Assembly: GCA_963575745.1 (NCBI GenBank)
Contig: CAUYUJ010012758.1
Coordinates: forward strand, 313,501-377,500
Direction: 5' to 3'
DNA from: Prorocentrum cordatum
Taxonomy: Eukaryota > Sar > Dinophyceae > Prorocentrales > Prorocentraceae
Length of the DNA: 64,000 nt
Positions 42,525 through 50,169 of this stretch are shown one piece after another; the first letter of the stretch is position 1, and each line of letters begins with the position of its first letter. Under the pieces are notes generated by a model. It saw nothing but the letters and a program-made list of their open reading frames with translations, made no database searches and was not told where the DNA came from. Both the position numbers and the translations under genes were made by a program.

Positions 42525-42548
42525 CGTTTTGAGCGTTTTTATGAATAG
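41373..42548 (+). CDS. methyltransferase-like block A (retrotransposon polyprotein)
   Basis: Third part of the same frame, open from the codon after the UGA; first ATG 41574. Visible: NTGLLATYVGRAEAR, VIEDIRTACAELRTRGYICD, LLAGDYNMLWVATPSDW (about 41607-41660), QIVILGPPGYFWK (about 41742-41780), RIRLCHFGIKF and YPSGSYIQVATSC (about 41832-41915), then C-x-C...H. The order Asp-x-x-W-x-x-x-P, then GPPG, then C-x-x-G-x-K...S-Y-x-x-x-T resembles phage-type cytosine-5 methyltransferases (PC, ENP, C-x-x-G...KPT blocks), but the catalytic Pro-Cys is not evident. No other family fits better. The frame ends in a poly-Phe run encoded by poly-T. Confidence 0.5.
42420..42534. repeat. poly-T tract inside the coding region
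   Basis: About 115 bp of almost pure T with a few A, C and G. The reading frame changes from phase 0 to phase 1 across it. In translation it gives more than 30 Phe, unlikely to be functional. It may be an expansion, a poly(A)-derived insertion, or a sequencing problem. Confidence 0.9.
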
Positions 42549-43398
42549 TCGCCATGACTTCAGATATTCCGCAAGGGGTCGTCTAGCAGCGGATTCCTCC
42601 GCAGCGGATCTCTCCGCGGAAACCGCGTTGCCCACTGATGCCAGGATAAAACAGAAAGAAAAGCAGAAAGCTGACAAAGAAGCCGGCATCAAACCGAAGA
42701 AAGTTCCGAAGAAAGTGGAAGACGGTAACGACGACTGTGGAGAGGACCTCAAAGGGCTTGACTGCTCCACATATTTCAACGACGTTCCTCTTGACGACTC
42801 GGACTCGGTCAGCGAATCAGAGGACATCTTCATGATGTTACCGGCGGGGCAACCCGCTGACTCACATGCCGATGTCTTCTCGATAGTCCAGTCGTTATGC
42901 TACGGCAGAAACAATCAAGTGGACATGCTTGAATTATGTGGGGGCAAGGGTGGTATATCCATATTAGCCTTCAAGAGGGGACTCTCGTCAGGCGGGAACC
43001 TTGACAAGATATCTATGGTTGACCTTGGAAACTCGGAAGTACAAAGAGCAGTCCTCCACTACCTCAAGACTTGCTATGTCAAGATCACGATTCTGCAGCC
43101 AAGCTGCAGAACTACTGGACTTCCCTCCTATTTCAACGCACAGGTCAATCATGATACGTGGCTTAAACACCACAAAGAGGACCTGCCTCACATCACGTTC
43201 TGTGGAACAGTCGCTCTATTACAAGCCGACCTAAGACGTTTCTTTCTCAGGGAACAACCAATGGGCACGTGGGTGGATGAGATCCAGCCATGGAAGGAAC
43301 TGCACAACGCAAGGTCACTTGCCAAACGATTATTGATCAGTGCACGACTGGTCTCAAAGATTCATTTGGACAATACATCCGCAAGCCAACACAGATGA
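42541..43398 (+). CDS. methyltransferase-like block B, N-terminal part
   Basis: Frame +1 relative to the upstream parts. After a Lys-rich linker and CSTYFNDVPLDDSDS, the segment VDMLELCGGKGGISILAFK (about 42920-42976) has the layout of cytosine-5 methyltransferase motif I. LQPSCRTTGLPSYFN (about 43093-43138) aligns with the Pro-Cys catalytic motif IV. FLREQPMGTWVDEIQPW (about 43243-43293) aligns with motif VI. The rest of the domain is in frame 0 from about 43330 (TIIDQCTTGLKDSFG, KPTQMMAN, RCPGNHVHA), so this copy has a frame change inside the domain. Capture of cytosine methyltransferases by dinoflagellate retrotransposons has been reported; whether this is that family needs a search. Confidence 0.55.
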   Translation: MNSRHDFRYSARGRLAADSSAADLSAETALPTDARIKQKEKQKADKEAGIKPKKVPKKVEDGNDDCGEDLKGLDCSTYFNDVPLDDSDSVSESEDIFMMLPAGQPADSHADVFSIVQSLCYGRNNQVDMLELCGGKGGISILAFKRGLSSGGNLDKISMVDLGNSEVQRAVLHYLKTCYVKITILQPSCRTTGLPSYFNAQVNHDTWLKHHKEDLPHITFCGTVALLQADLRRFFLREQPMGTWVDEIQPWKELHNARSLAKRLLISARLVSKIHLDNTSASQHR

Positions 43399-45260
43399 TG
43401 GCAAACAAAGAAGAGTTGTTGGCACCTTTCAGAGGCAAGCGTTGTCCAGGTAATCATGTGCACGCCAATGCTTGTAATAAAGAACTAGCAAGGGCGGCAC
43501 AGTATACCTACAGAATGCAGTCACTGATCGTAGATGCGGTGCAAATCGCCAAAGACCTGTTTGCTTACGGTCGCGATCCATTCGCGAATCGTGAACGCAG
43601 CTATGCGTTCGTAACAAACAGTGCTGGCTACGAATTGGACGACCCAACAATCCGGAGACACCCAAACGGAGAAATCTGGCGACCACCACCTGGCGGTCTT
43701 GGGTGCCCTGGCTGTGTGGACAACAACTACAAGCTATCACCAAAGCACAGCAGGGATCCGAAGATGTGTCGGTGGTATGATGTTGAACCGTATTACTGGG
43801 ACTGTCCAAGCTGTAAGAAGGAATATCAGAAGAGCAATCCTCACCACACCAAGATATCTGGCCAATGCATATTCGCCGAAAAATGGAAGCTGCCAGATAA
43901 CTTTGGCCAGCCGCGCCCGGCGGGGCAAGCCGCTCCTGCGGCGCCAGCCGCGGAAGCGGCTCCAGCCGCAGAAGCGGCGCCAGCCGCAAACGCGGCGCCG
44001 GCCGCGAGAGCGCGCATACGCGCGCCTAGGCCGCCACGGCCTGGTGAGGGCGATCCAACCGCAGGCGCCAGCAGCCATGATATCACCAGAGCCGACGGGG
44101 CTAATGGTGGCAACAGTGGCGCTGGCAGCTCTGACGATCACCGTAGACTGCCACAAGTTGCAGCAAGGCGCGGACGCATGGAGGGAGGAGATCCTCCACC
44201 ACCGCCGCAGCCTCAAGCAGAGCCAAGGCCAAGGCCAAGGCTCCCTGATTGGACTCGTTTCGACGTTCAGCTCAGCCTCCAAAACCTGCGCAGCTTCGAC
44301 CCAGCTGTAGTGCAGCGAGAACTCCGCAAACTCCACTTGAGATGGTTTCATGCCAAGGAGCCAAAAATGCGGATGATTCTAACCAAGGTTGGTCTGGGTG
44401 AAACCCGTTTGAGTCTGATCAAAGGCATTTGCGACTCGTGTAGAGAAAGTCGAGCCTGGGACAAACCAGGCAACACGGTGATGCCTTCTGTGTCACTGCC
44501 AGGACGTTTCAACGAGGAAGTCGAATGTGATCTTTTCTTTTACAAACAGGAACATTTTGTTTTTCACATCATCGACCGTTGTATTCGCTGGGCAGCTGGC
44601 ACAGAGATTCCTGATAAAGCCATGCATACTGTTCTCGATGCCTATCATACGACTTGGATGCAACGTGGCCCTGCTAAAATCTTATACTCCGATGGGGAAG
44701 GAGCACTGAATAATGATACAGCAAAGGCCATCCTTAAGGCTAAGGGAACAGAGCTTCGTATTCGAGCGCGTGGCCAACACGCTACAACTATCGAAGCTAG
44801 GAACGGCATCCTGCGACACCTCTTACACGTGATGGGAGAAGAATTGAATAGATTAAATATTCCTCTCAATTCCACTCGTCTCTTACATGAAGCCTTGTTT
44901 GCCAGCAACGCATTTACCTTCTACAATGAAGTGTCTCCGTACAATGCGCTGTATGGCAGACAACCAGCTATGCTTCCTGATTTCCCTGTCTTGGATCATG
45001 ATCAGTCCGCTGAATCATCAGATCACTCAAGGGAAGAAACAATCAGGAGGGTTAGTCTGGAGGCAATCACGCAGGCCACTGCGGTTGCCAAGACGAACAG
45101 GGCTCTCCGTACGAAGACTACTGCTACGGGTGAATTTCACTACAAAGAGGGAGATCTCGTGACTATCATCGCCCGACCACCACGAAAGACGATTGGGGTG
45201 GATGGAGTGGTCCATACCCGGTCATCCGCAACGAACCTGACCGAGGCCAGGTCATCGTGA
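43290..45260 (+). CDS. methyltransferase-like tail and DDE integrase
   Basis: The first 90 residues complete block B. A Cys-rich segment follows (GCPGC, CPSCKK, about 43700-43820), then an Ala/Pro linker with GCGGC-type hairpins (43938-44005). The integrase has an N-terminal zinc-binding region (LHLRWFH and CDSCRESRAW, about 44331-44462) and a catalytic core: VECDLFFY, YSDGEGAL and TTIEARNG (about 44522-44800), with 33 residues between the second Asp and the Glu by my count. The downstream segment YNALYGRQPAMLPD is typical of copia integrases. The frame shifts near 45195, where WGGWSGPYPVIRN continues in phase 2. Confidence 0.85.
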   Translation: MEGTAQRKVTCQTIIDQCTTGLKDSFGQYIRKPTQMMANKEELLAPFRGKRCPGNHVHANACNKELARAAQYTYRMQSLIVDAVQIAKDLFAYGRDPFANRERSYAFVTNSAGYELDDPTIRRHPNGEIWRPPPGGLGCPGCVDNNYKLSPKHSRDPKMCRWYDVEPYYWDCPSCKKEYQKSNPHHTKISGQCIFAEKWKLPDNFGQPRPAGQAAPAAPAAEAAPAAEAAPAANAAPAARARIRAPRPPRPGEGDPTAGASSHDITRADGANGGNSGAGSSDDHRRLPQVAARRGRMEGGDPPPPPQPQAEPRPRPRLPDWTRFDVQLSLQNLRSFDPAVVQRELRKLHLRWFHAKEPKMRMILTKVGLGETRLSLIKGICDSCRESRAWDKPGNTVMPSVSLPGRFNEEVECDLFFYKQEHFVFHIIDRCIRWAAGTEIPDKAMHTVLDAYHTTWMQRGPAKILYSDGEGALNNDTAKAILKAKGTELRIRARGQHATTIEARNGILRHLLHVMGEELNRLNIPLNSTRLLHEALFASNAFTFYNEVSPYNALYGRQPAMLPDFPVLDHDQSAESSDHSREETIRRVSLEAITQATAVAKTNRALRTKTTATGEFHYKEGDLVTIIARPPRKTIGVDGVVHTRSSATNLTEARSS

Positions 45261-46663
45261 AGGTCGGCAGTCGCGAAGTGCGAGTACAGTATCCTGACAC
45301 ACGACACACACTGTACATCGAAGCACTTATGGTCCGCGAGATAGGATCGGACAATACGGCCCTTCGGACAGTATTGGCCTTTATTGCCGGTCTGCCAGCG
45401 GGGAAACCCGCCATGACTTTCGGATATCTACCAGCGAAACAGGGTCGGCTGCAGATGACTGCTGCGAGCCGACTTTCGCCTAAGGTGCACTTGGCTCTTC
45501 AGTACCTCATACGCAACTACTTTCGTTTTGAAAACGTTGTTGCTGTACGACTTGCCAAGAGCCTGACGAAGTTGCCTGCTGCACCCTATGCAGACAGCTG
45601 TACACTAGTGCACTATGATAATGATGTGACCCCTGGTTTTCATTACTATGAAGCTGATGGCACTGCCTTGAACATCTATGACATCACAGGATCTACACAC
45701 TCACGCATCATCCAGTGTCTTAAATCCAGGAAGCCGTCTGCTGGATTTGACCAAGACCTCACTAAGTTTGAGGAACTCGCTGATGGTCCACCACCAAGCG
45801 AATCACCTCCAGCAGCTGCTCCTGAGGAGCCTCCTACGGATAACGATGGTCGGCTCCCGACCATCATAGAGGAAACAGAAGAAGATCTGGATGCTTTTGT
45901 CTTGAAGTCGTGGTATGCTGAACTGATGGATGACAGAACACTCCTTGAAGCTGACACAGAGGAAGTCATGCATACAGTTCCCACATACATGACAGACACA
46001 CAGTGTGTGTTAGTCTCTACGACCTGTGAAGATGTGCAAGGCCACTTGCCGGAGCGGGGTCACCCGCCAGGATACGACATGGACACTTCTTACTACGTTC
46101 CTTTATGCTCCACGGATCCGGATAGCAAATATGATCTGGACTCCGATGAGCACGGGAAGTACATCGAGCTCTGCTTCACTGCAGACATGTCCAAAGTCGT
46201 CCTGTCCGAGCAGCAACACCGATTGTTGGATGACAGCAGCGTCACAACTATGCGAGTATACGTTAGTGCTGCCTCCAAACGTGCCGTGGTCGTCAAGGAA
46301 GACGATCTACTCACGAAGGCCGACATCCAAGCAAATCCGGTCAAAGTTTCCAAAGCCCTCTACACAGAATTGAAGACTTGGCTTGACAACAAATGCTTCC
46401 AGATGACTGACTTAAGCAAGGCGTCTAACATCATGACGTCACGCTACGTATACAAATGGAAGTTTGTCAAGAACGAAAAGGGCGAAATGGAAAGGACGAT
46501 CAGGTTACGCTTGGTACTCCGTGGCTTCATGGACTTGAAGCCTTTGATGTCGAAACCTTCTCTGGCACGGCAAGGAGGTCAAGCCAGAGACTGCTCGCAA
46601 GTTCTGCTGCATGCAACAAAGCTTGGATCATCGCTTCCCTGGACATCAACATGGCTTTCTTGA
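45257..46663 (+). CDS. integrase C-terminus, linker and RT N-terminus
   Basis: Phase 2, open from about 45196 in continuation of the integrase (no ATG needed; GTG at 45257). It holds the integrase tail (REVRVQYPDTRHTLYIEALM), an acidic linker with GKPA and RGHPP hairpin sites, and the first part of the RT: ELKTWLDNKCFQMTDLSKA (about 46366-46420), SRYVYKWKFVKN (about 46437-46472) and RLRLVLRGF (about 46501-46528). The true reading changes to phase 1 near 46535. Confidence 0.8.
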   Translation: MKVGSREVRVQYPDTRHTLYIEALMVREIGSDNTALRTVLAFIAGLPAGKPAMTFGYLPAKQGRLQMTAASRLSPKVHLALQYLIRNYFRFENVVAVRLAKSLTKLPAAPYADSCTLVHYDNDVTPGFHYYEADGTALNIYDITGSTHSRIIQCLKSRKPSAGFDQDLTKFEELADGPPPSESPPAAAPEEPPTDNDGRLPTIIEETEEDLDAFVLKSWYAELMDDRTLLEADTEEVMHTVPTYMTDTQCVLVSTTCEDVQGHLPERGHPPGYDMDTSYYVPLCSTDPDSKYDLDSDEHGKYIELCFTADMSKVVLSEQQHRLLDDSSVTTMRVYVSAASKRAVVVKEDDLLTKADIQANPVKVSKALYTELKTWLDNKCFQMTDLSKASNIMTSRYVYKWKFVKNEKGEMERTIRLRLVLRGFMDLKPLMSKPSLARQGGQARDCSQVLLHATKLGSSLPWTSTWLS

Positions 46664-46938
46664 AGGGACTGACCTATGGCGAGCTCGCCGCGGCAACGGG
46701 CGAGAAAGAGCGTGTGGTGTGCTTCACACTACCACCTGGGTCAGCAGCTGTCCTTCGCACACTGCCAGGCTTTGAGTCATATGACGAATCAAAGCATTGT
46801 CTCCGGTGTCTGAAACCGGGGACGGGCACGAAGGATGCTCCCAGGGCATTCTCGCTGAAGCTCAGGTCCATCACTAGGAGCTTTGGGCTACAGCCTACTT
46901 CATACGACGAAGAGTTCGAGATGAGCCAAACCTCTTGA
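46456..46938 (+). CDS. RT palm, middle part
   Basis: Phase 1; useful from about 46535. It includes ETFSGTARRSSQRLL, WIIASLDINMAFLKG (Asp of RT motif A, about 46625-46668), a GEKERVVCFTLPPGS stretch and LRCLKPGTGTKDAPRAFS (about 46800-46853), the copia Y/L-x-L-x-G-x-x-x-A-P segment. It ends at a phase change near 46918. Confidence 0.8.
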   Translation: MEVCQERKGRNGKDDQVTLGTPWLHGLEAFDVETFSGTARRSSQRLLASSAACNKAWIIASLDINMAFLKGLTYGELAAATGEKERVVCFTLPPGSAAVLRTLPGFESYDESKHCLRCLKPGTGTKDAPRAFSLKLRSITRSFGLQPTSYDEEFEMSQTS

Positions 46939-48074
46939 CAGCCAAGCACGTTGATGACATCAATATGACTGGGAAGGAAGAGGCTATTGACAAGTATGTC
47001 AAGTGTGTTGAAGATACGTTTGGGAAGTGCAAACTGAACAAGCACACATACACAAACTGTGCCGTTCGGTACAACAAGACCGATGATGGGAGCGTCACTC
47101 TTGATCAGGACGAATACATCAAACAGCTTCGTCCTATCACACATCCAGAGCTCACAGGAGCTGATCCTGAGAGCAAAGCGACAAAGACGATTTCTGACAT
47201 GTTCGTCAGTCTTCGTGGCGCTCTAGCCTATGCGTTGATCACGCAGGTATGGCTGATGGTCTATGTTGTCTCACTACAACGTATCCAGGAACCGACAAAC
47301 ATCCAGGTACGACGACTAAACGCGGTTACCAGAAAGCTACAGGCAGGTCCGAAGAAGATCGTGTATCAAGCTATGACCCCAACAGGAGAAGTCGACCTGC
47401 ATAGCGATTCTGGCTATCGTCGTCTCAACGGAGATGAAGACGACGAAGTCAAAGGCTATGGTATCCGCGGGGCTAACCTGCTGAGGCGTGGCCACACGCA
47501 AGCGGGGAAACCCGTCGTGCACCTGGTGGACGCATACTGCAAGTCTCATCGACTGCAGGTGCGTTCGAGCTACTCTGCGGAAACACTGGCAGCAGCCCAC
47601 AACTTGGAAGACTGCTACCCGACCATTGTAACGCTCCACGAGCTACACTCGGGACCATTGACCCCCACACAGTTAAAGAACATATTGGAAATGGGTGGTC
47701 TATGTATCAAAGTCACTCTGACTATTGATGCCGAGTCTGTCTTCAAGTCTTTGTCTAGCAAAGATCTGAAGAAGCCCACAGAATGTACTCTGCTTGGGCA
47801 CATCAGCTGGATCCGCCAGATGATGGAACGCGGAATCGTGGAAAGCGTCCAATGGTGTGACACGCGGGATATGACTGCCGATGGTCATACCAAAGGTAGT
47901 ATTGACCGCGCGTTACTCCTACAAGTAATGGCCGGCCAGCAATCCTTCAAGCACGAGCTGAAGAAACATACACCGTATAGGGCGGGCAGGTCGTCTGAGG
48001 ACGGCCCTGCCTCCCGAGCCAGCGGGGAAACCCGCGGGCAGGTGCGCTTTAGTAGCGAGGAAACTCGCCGGTAG
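46935..48074 (+). CDS. RT motif C, RT end and RNase H
   Basis: Phase 0. It begins LTAKHVDDINMTGKEE; HVDD (46947-46958) replaces the usual copia YVDD. RNase H follows: LHSDSGYRR (about 47397), SYSAETLAAAHNLED (about 47566), TIDAESVFKSL (about 47722) and WCDTRDMTADGHTKG (about 47854-47900), supplying the acidic residues and the copia-type end. Stop TAG 48072-48074 lies at the edge of a hairpin (48074-48087). The 3' untranslated part before the LTR is about 100 bp. Confidence 0.85.
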   Translation: MTAKHVDDINMTGKEEAIDKYVKCVEDTFGKCKLNKHTYTNCAVRYNKTDDGSVTLDQDEYIKQLRPITHPELTGADPESKATKTISDMFVSLRGALAYALITQVWLMVYVVSLQRIQEPTNIQVRRLNAVTRKLQAGPKKIVYQAMTPTGEVDLHSDSGYRRLNGDEDDEVKGYGIRGANLLRRGHTQAGKPVVHLVDAYCKSHRLQVRSSYSAETLAAAHNLEDCYPTIVTLHELHSGPLTPTQLKNILEMGGLCIKVTLTIDAESVFKSLSSKDLKKPTECTLLGHISWIRQMMERGIVESVQWCDTRDMTADGHTKGSIDRALLLQVMAGQQSFKHELKKHTPYRAGRSSEDGPASRASGETRGQVRFSSEETRR

Positions 48075-48178
48075 CGAGGCTACTCGCGCGCCCCTTCCTT
48101 GTAGGCAGCCGCTGCTGCTTAGCACTGTTTTTCCGCATAGTGTAGAAGTGCGGTACCTGCTCGTCTCCTCCCCCTCCG

Positions 48179-48463
48179 ACTTTAAACGGAGAAGGTTAAA
48201 GGCGAGGTATAAATCGAGCATGTACCGCTGCCGTGCCTGGCTCAAGCCGGGCCCGGCCAGATATATGACTGTGCCTCACTGAGGCGCACGACTTGCATCA
48301 GAGATCGGAAAATACCTTTTCCATTGACGATGCCCATCCTATCCTTTACTCCAGATCCCATGCTTCGTCTCGCTCTCTTGCTCATGCGATATGAGCCAAA
48401 GCCTGGGATATGGCAACGCTTAAAGCGTAACACATACCTAAGCTTACCAGCTTGTTTTCGACT
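48179..48463 (+). repeat. 3' LTR
   Basis: 285 bp; TATA-like box at 48208-48214 and spliced-leader-like string at 48224-48246. The preceding bases (CTCGTCTCCTCCCCCTCCG) are pyrimidine-rich, so the usual polypurine tract for plus-strand priming is absent. Confidence 0.93.
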
Positions 48464-48984
48464 CCACACACACCTCCCTCTCCCTTCCCCCCCAACCTCC
48501 CCTCCCACCTTGCACCCTCCCGTCCCCCCGCACACCCCATCCTACACCCACACCCATTCCTCCCACCCTGTCTTCTTCCCCCATCCCTTTCCTTCCTTCC
48601 ACCCTTCCTCCTCTCATTCCCCCCTGCTTCCAAGGCGAGGGCGTCCAGTGCATTTCTGAGCTAGGCATTTCACGCATCTGTGTTCTAATACACACACGCC
48701 CGCTCTTGCGGGCAATTTGGTCTGCATGCCGTTTCAGCGTTGTGCTCACCCCCGGCATTGATCCCACAATGGGATTGCCCCGCGGACATCTGAGTCCTAA
48801 ATCCTACCCACCACCAGCTTGACCCCCCAGTTCGCTCTGCCCTTCTCCCCTGCGCCCCCATCCTCCCCCTCCGCTTCACCGTGTCCGATCCCCGCCAGCG
48901 GGCGCGCACGGCACGCGACAGGGCGTGTCCGGGTGCGGCCACCGCTGCCGCCGCAGTCGTCGTCGTCGTTCGTCGTCGTCATCG
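48464..48984. other. right flank: pyrimidine-rich, no gene
   Basis: 48464-48640 is C/T-rich (CCACCCTTCC-type). The rest is mixed with no motif. An open frame that starts in the 3' LTR at the same ATG as gag runs into this flank and is accidental. Confidence 0.6.
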
Positions 48985-49310
48985 TCTCAAAGTTTCAACA
49001 GCTACACGGATGGAGTGCGGGTCGTTTTCAAAATGCCGTTCTCGCCGTGGCGCATCGCAGATTCTTATCATAAGCTCTGAACAGCTACAAGGATGGAAGA
49101 CGGCGTCTTTTCGAAATCGGGCTCTCACATGAGGTGTTCGTCATCATTACGGTGGCGAGAAGTTTCAAATCACGCAGAAGCCAAAAGATAGAGGGCGGCT
49201 GATTATGAAAATGAGGCCATCGCCTGAGACGTTATTCGTTCCCATGGCCAGAAGCTTCACATTGTGTAACTAACCGAGGCACGTGTGGAGAACAGTTTCG
49301 TTTCAAAACG
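48985..49310 (-). repeat. copies of the ~85-bp repeat, inverted
   Basis: GGATGGAGTGCGGGTCGTTTTC...GTTCTCGCC and GGATGGAAGACGGCG...GGGCTCTCAC are the complement of units at 62245-62760 (GCGAGAGCCAC...TTGAAAACGACCCGCC...CATCCGTG). At least two units; further decayed ones to 49310. Confidence 0.55.
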
Positions 49311-49429
49311 GGGTTCTTGCTGGACACGTGCTTGAACTGTATGATGTTGCCTGTTCTTTCGCCTCATGGCTAGAATGATGCATTCCCCAATCAGCGCGTG
49401 CACTGAAAAGTCCTAGCGGAAGTCGAAGC

Positions 49430-49630
49430 AGTTGGCGAAAGTACCAGGCCGATTTCGGTGGCGGACCGGCTCTTGGCTCTCAGCTCTGGCGAAAGTGCTG
49501 GGCCGATTTCGGTGGGCGGCCTGGTTCCCAGATTCCCAGGTTCACGGGTCTGGGCCGATTTTGTTGGGCGTCTCGGTTCCCAAGGTCTGGTTCCAGGTCC
49601 GGGGTTCTTGGCGTCGGAAAGCTCCCGGGT
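49430..49630. repeat. ~60-bp degenerate tandem repeat, three units
   Basis: GGCCGATTTCGGTGGCGG, GGGCCGATTTCGGTGGGCGG and GGGCCGATTTTGTTGGGCGT, each followed by a CTGGTTCCC-type string. Confidence 0.6.
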
Positions 49631-49964
49631 TCTCGAGTTTTCAGTTGTGGCCAAGGGTCGAGATCTCCCACAGAATGATGTCAGAGAATCGAGCAGATTT
49701 GAATAGATTTGACAAGAGGGATTACAGCACAGTAAAGAAGCAAGAGCAGAGCGAAGTGAGAGGGTAGACACAGTAAACAGCATACTAGCAGAGAGAGAAA
49801 GATATCAAATATGATTGTTCATGGATTCTTCTGAGCGGCGTAACTGGCTTGGCCGGCTGAGGGGAAGGGCGAAGGGCAAGCAGGACAGGAGGCTGCGGGA
49901 GCACGAGCGGCTGGGGCGGCGGCAATTTACCCCGCTGACCAGAGCCCCGAAAAAGTAATCCTTA

Positions 49965-50030
49965 GAGAGAGTGAGAGAGAGCGGCGGAGCGGAGCGAGAG
50001 AGAGAAAGAGAGAGAGAGAGAGCAGAAAGT
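49965..50030. repeat. (GA)n microsatellite
   Basis: GAGAGAGTGAGAGAGAGC blocks with GGAGC interruptions. Confidence 0.85.
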
Positions 50031-50169
50031 AGAGGGTAGACAGTGCAGATCAAGTAGTTTAAAGCAGAGTTGCTTCTCGGGGCCATCTTAGTTCAGACGG
50101 GGTCACCGTTGCCCTGTCTGAGGGCATCTTGGATCGTCTCGGCGGCAATGCAGCGCAATCCTGACCATC

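Larger units (their letters stand above)
32391..48087 (+). repeat. family of ~54 dispersed 14-nt hairpins (5-bp stem, GNNA loop)
   Basis: Form GCGGG-GCCA-CCCGC. I located 54 by eye: 44 with loop GNNA (GCCA, GTCA, GACA, GAAA, GCAA, GCTA), four with GCCAG/GCCAA loops, six with other loops. Examples: 32416, 33363, 34308, 34686, 36396, 38016, 39207, 40902, 42844, 45398, 46054, 48022. Stem variants keep pairing: GCGGA/TCCGC (33558, 36519, 39678, 41307), GCGGC/GCCGC (43938, 43974) and GCGAG/CTCGC (48055, 48074). Most sit in linkers between domains, in phase 0 (Ala-Gly-Pro-Pro-Ala), but 32416 and 32525 are in the other two phases. Confidence 0.85.
31985..48463 (+). mobile_element. giant Ty1/copia-like LTR retrotransposon with Tpt1, RING and methyltransferase-like domains
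   Basis: 16,479 bp with exact ends. Identical 285-bp terminal repeats (2 mismatches) are flanked by the direct duplication CCACA (31980-31984, 48464-48468). The order integrase before reverse transcriptase is the copia order. Domains in order: gag with zinc knuckle, Tpt1-like, RING-H2, aspartic protease, methyltransferase-like block A, poly-T tract, methyltransferase-like block B, zinc-binding segment, DDE integrase, RT (HVDD), RNase H. The copy has one in-frame UAG, one in-frame UGA and about five frame changes. It is roughly three times the length of a typical copia element. The near-identical LTRs argue for recent insertion. Confidence 0.9.

Noticed and set aside
42412-42540. Poly-Phe segment as a membrane domain
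   Set aside because: Encoded by poly-T; coincides with a frame change and is almost certainly not a selected protein segment.
48324-48659. Frame starting in the 3' LTR with the gag N-terminus
   Set aside because: It is the LTR copy of the gag start running into flanking DNA.
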